A stretch of DNA of 56,835 bases from Reticulitermes lucifugus. Lineage: Eukaryota; Arthropoda; Insecta; Blattodea; Rhinotermitidae. Every line of letters starts with the position of its first letter. Positions within the stretch are counted from its first letter, which is position 1. The notes under the pieces are model-generated. The model saw nothing but the letters and a program-made list of their open reading frames with translations. It was not told where the DNA came from and ran no database searches. The DNA lies in contig JAKCWW010000457.1 in NCBI GenBank assembly GCA_026260175.1, positions 5,122 to 61,956 of the forward strand, read 5' to 3'. Made by a program: the position numbers and the translations under genes. Shown piece after piece: positions 53,871 through 56,835 of this stretch.

Positions 53871-56100
53871 TCATACTATATATGGAAAGTTGACTAATAA
53901 AGTTTACACACTCACCTTGCAGTTGGTGTGTATTTACGTCATGCAGGAAATTTTTTCTAAACTGGGATTTTTATTTAAGAAAATACGAAATTAAATTCCC
54001 CCGAAATATTTTGCGTTAGATCTCCAGTACCACATTGAATATCAATTGGTTAAGTGGTTTAGAAGATTACACTTTTGGAAGCAGACAGAAAGATAACCTC
54101 CTTGCTGTGAGTTCCCTGTGTGTGCTTCATGCAAAGAATGCATGAGTTGTATTAAGAATTACACGTAACTTCAGAATTGTTAAGAGAACGGATCAACTGG
54201 GAGATCTACGGAGAGGTGCGAGAAGAGTAAACTTGATCCTAGAGGTACTGGCTGCTTGGATGTGAACAGGATTCACTTGGCTCAGAATAGGATCTGATGA
54301 CAAGCCTTCGTGAACAGTGTGATGAACCAATCGAACAACTATCAGCTTTATGAGGACGATACACCATGGTGTTGGATACTCCTAGTTGCTAAATTCATAG
54401 AATTCTTTTGCAACTGTCTAAGGGCCCTACAACACCTCCGCTCTGTAGCATTCGTACTGACCCTGTGTTTCCGGGTCAATGCTTACGGGAAGGTGGCAGT
54501 CACCTCAACAGCAAATTATGCCACTTGTGCGTGCTGTATATTTTTGTAGCTCTCCAGTGAGATGAGAGTATCTGTAACAACAGATCACAATGGTGGGGTG
54601 AGTACCTGAAATTGATTCTAGGCCTGTGGGTTGTCTGTATACTGCAACGCACATTGCTTAGTTACAGGGGCGGAACAATTTGTCCAGTGTCGGATTACGG
54701 CCAAGAAGAGGCCAGTGGCTATAGCTAAACGACACCGTCACTATCATATGAAGTGGTGTGTTTTAATTCCACCAGTTTTTAGCCGTGTATCAAATAAATA
54801 AATATGAATTTATTTTTGTTTCTAAATACGACGCCAGAAATGCGTAAACGGTGTGGAGCTCAGCTTCAGAACGGATGTGAGCCATCATCTCGAATGTATA
54901 AGCACAACTAATCTCATTTGTATGACACATTACTATCGATTACCGTACGCTACGCATTCATTTTTCCCTTGGGGTAAACTAATCAAACTGCTTTTGTACA
55001 CCTCATTACCCTAAATGTATCCTGCTGCCTACCGATATTCTTGTGCCTCATCAATATGCCCGCCACTTAATTCCATTACGTAGTACAAACAGCATTGTAA
55101 ATTTTGCGTGGCCGCAATACTGCTACTTTGCCCCCTACAGAAATTTGTCTTAAAGGAATTGAAATACTTCTTTGAAGATGTGGCAGAATGCCTATTTTAG
55201 AAACACCAGTTATCTTAATGATATTAAAATAGGTACCCGCTGAAGGTATGAATGCGGGGTAGTATTCTAAACTGCCATGAATTTCGAACCGACTTACACG
55301 AGCGTAATTAACTAAATTGGTTTGTAAGTTATTAATAGGAGACAAATGTATTCGCTTACGGGCTAGATGATAGGATTAAATATACTTTCCACTTTCCGTA
55401 GTAAATAGCACAGTAATACCGCCACTGCTTGCAATTTTAATGAGGTAGTGTAACGGGGCAGCAATAGACCGTGTTTAGACCTCCTCTGTCTTTACAGCGT
55501 ACCAAAAAATAGCACTTATATAATTTATCTTAGGCATAACAGAACCTTCTTTTACATTTCCCGCATATTTTCGTTTAAAATGGGCGATATAAAGATTATA
55601 GCACTGTAACACGAACAACAGTTATATAGTCTTCCTCAATCCCAAAATGAAAGAAAATGTTCCTGGAATTTAAATTAACCACGCCCTGAATGTGATCAGT
55701 AGATTCCGGTTTAGAAAGAGTACAGAATTGTAAGCCATTCAACACTTGTGTTCTTTCCTTTCTACCCAACCCACAGTATTAAGGGATATCATGAATTATG
55801 GCTACAATTTGTTCAGAATCTAAACCTGTAGGTTTGAATGTATGATTATCCCATGGAATTGGTTCGTAATGTGGCTGCTAAATTTATGGGCAGCTAGTCT
55901 TCACATTAGCTTTCTTTCAACCTTATTTCAATAATGATATACTAACACGAAACGGCCATTAGAAAATCAAGCTAAATTTGGTAGTGTCGGTTGTCTTGTA
56001 TCACCCATTCTCCTCGTGTAACCATCGATATGCTTACATCAGGATTTCAAAAAGATGTATTTTGAACGTCCTGTTGGGCGCTTGACGAAGCCTGAGAATT
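53871..56100. other. Unannotated DNA
   Basis: A plus-strand frame at 54310-54549 (79 codons, partly hydrophobic) and a minus-strand one at 55076-55345 match nothing recognised. Confidence 0.4.
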
Positions 56101-56595
56101 CTTCTTCTTCTTCTTCTTCTTCTTCAGTGGCTCTACGACCCATGCAGGACCTTGGCCTCCTTCAGGATCAACTTCCAGGCGTCTACATCCCTTGGGTATT
56201 TTTTTAGCCTCTAACACCCATTTTCTTCAGATAATTTTCAACATTGTCCAACCATCTCTTTCTTGGCTTTCCAACAGACCTTTTTTCTTCTGGGATGTGC
56301 TTAAACAGTTTCTTCACAGTTCTTTCTTTTGGCCTTCTTTCCACATGTTCTAAACATCACAATCTTAATTTTCTAATTTCTGAGATAATATCTGGTTCTC
56401 TGTACAGATCCATAAACTCTTGATTGGTGCGGATCCTCCATACGCCATTTTCTTTTACAGGGCCAAATATTTTTCTCAGTATTTTCCTTTCCCATATTGC
56501 TAAGCTATTTTCATCACTTTTGCCCAGTGTTCAGACTTCCGACCCATACATTACTAACGATCTAATTATTGTCCGATAGTCACTTTTACCTCCTG
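56101..56595 (-). pseudogene. LINE ORF2 C-terminus with (GAA)n tail
   Basis: Minus-strand translation from about 56590: KSDYRTIIRSLVMYGSEV, a stop where Trp is expected, then ENSLAIWERKILRKIFGPVK, ENGVWRIRTNQEFMDLYREP, DIISEIRKLRL, a stop, LEHVERRPKERTVKKLF, EEKRSVGKPRKRWLDNVENY and LKKMGVRG. The order YGSE.W, WERKILRKIFGP, NGVWRxRxNxE, the REPDIIS block and VGKPRKRW is the standard LINE C-terminus. Only a few point stops, so one of the younger LINE copies here. The 3' end is eight GAA units (56101-56124 as TTC on the plus strand). Confidence 0.88.
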
Positions 56596-56705
56596 AGAAT
56601 GCGTTGGATAAATCACTTTTAGATGACAACAATTTAAAGTCCAGGTTTAACTATATATACCACCCACTGTAAAATTAGGTAAAATTTTGAAACAATGTGT
56701 ATTTG

Positions 56706-56744
56706 TATATATAAGTATATATATATAATATACATATAATATAT
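56706..56744. repeat. Impure (TA)n tract
   Basis: TATATATAAGTATATATATA followed by ATATACATATAATATATA, directly upstream of the last SINE. Confidence 0.9.
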
Positions 56745-56745
56745 A

Positions 56746-56835
56746 GGGGGCACGCGGTGGCGCAGTTGGTTGTACAAGCCGGAAGGTCGCGGGTTCGATT
56801 CTCGATGGTGTCATTGGAATTTTTCATTGACATAA
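56746..56835 (+). mobile_element. SINE-C head, cut by the window edge
   Basis: GGGGGCACGCGGTGGCGCAG, A box GTGGCGCAGTTGGTTG, B box GCGGGTTCGATTCTCGATGG, then GTCATTGGAATTTTTCATTG. Compared with the copy at 32.6 kb an 11-base block between GTTGGTTG and TACAAGCCGG is missing, which removes most of the anticodon-arm equivalent while keeping both promoter boxes. Confidence 0.9.

Noticed and set aside
1..56835. CRISPR array, operons or bacterial insertion sequences
   Set aside because: No regularly spaced direct repeats and no prokaryotic gene organisation; the window is clearly animal nuclear DNA.

Overview
This window is AT-rich animal nuclear DNA with no intact protein gene. Reading frames are short and interrupted. 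What can be identified is mostly mobile-element debris: tRNA-derived SINEs, 3' ends of non-LTR retrotransposons (LINEs), foldback elements, one mariner-like transposase remnant, one hAT-like pair of ends and several microsatellites. The LINE C-termini and SINE families resemble what I know from cockroach genomes, Periplaneta americana in particular. That assignment is from memory of these repeats and is an inference. The window is intergenic or deep intronic.

Layout. 0-10 kb: two SINEs, an old LINE 3' end (3.3-3.9 kb), a foldback element at 5.86 kb with a perfect 13-bp target-site duplication, a SINE with a 25-bp duplication (7.77 kb) and a simple inverted repeat (8.4 kb). 10-20 kb: a mariner-like transposase scrap, a SINE interrupted by a gap, a SINE, two LINE 3' ends (13.3 and 16.9 kb) and SINE-B copies. 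20-30 kb: a hAT-like element apparently carrying a nested dispersed repeat, a gapped LINE, and SINEs. 30-40 kb: two decayed head-to-head elements, a full-length SINE-C, the second copy of the dispersed repeat, and a LINE with a restriction-enzyme-like endonuclease domain and an AAT tail. 40-57 kb: SINEs, LINE 3' ends, a decayed tandem array with a TGACGTCA site, one candidate 92-bp exon with good splice signals (47.84-47.94 kb), and two more foldback elements (52.2 and 53.1 kb).

The most interesting signal is the foldback family. All three copies are head-to-head duplications of one unit. Each has one arm about 26-32 bp longer than the other, the short arm always stops at the same internal position, and each is flanked by perfect 10-13 bp duplications of differing length. 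Each arm contains a stem-loop ending in GAAACGTC, preceded by a CTGANGA-like box. The same box-stem-GAAAC pattern recurs elsewhere, three times in further head-to-head pairs. The pattern fits non-autonomous Penelope-like retroelements (inverted pLTR, short terminal tail, hammerhead-like fold) better than a cut-and-paste DNA transposon, but one extra base before the stem argues against a canonical hammerhead ribozyme.

A second theme is modular SINEs. SINE-B and SINE-C have different tRNA-like heads but share a 3' domain and a TTTACC-type tail. SINE-A and a variant share the same 3' hairpin-like tail under different heads.
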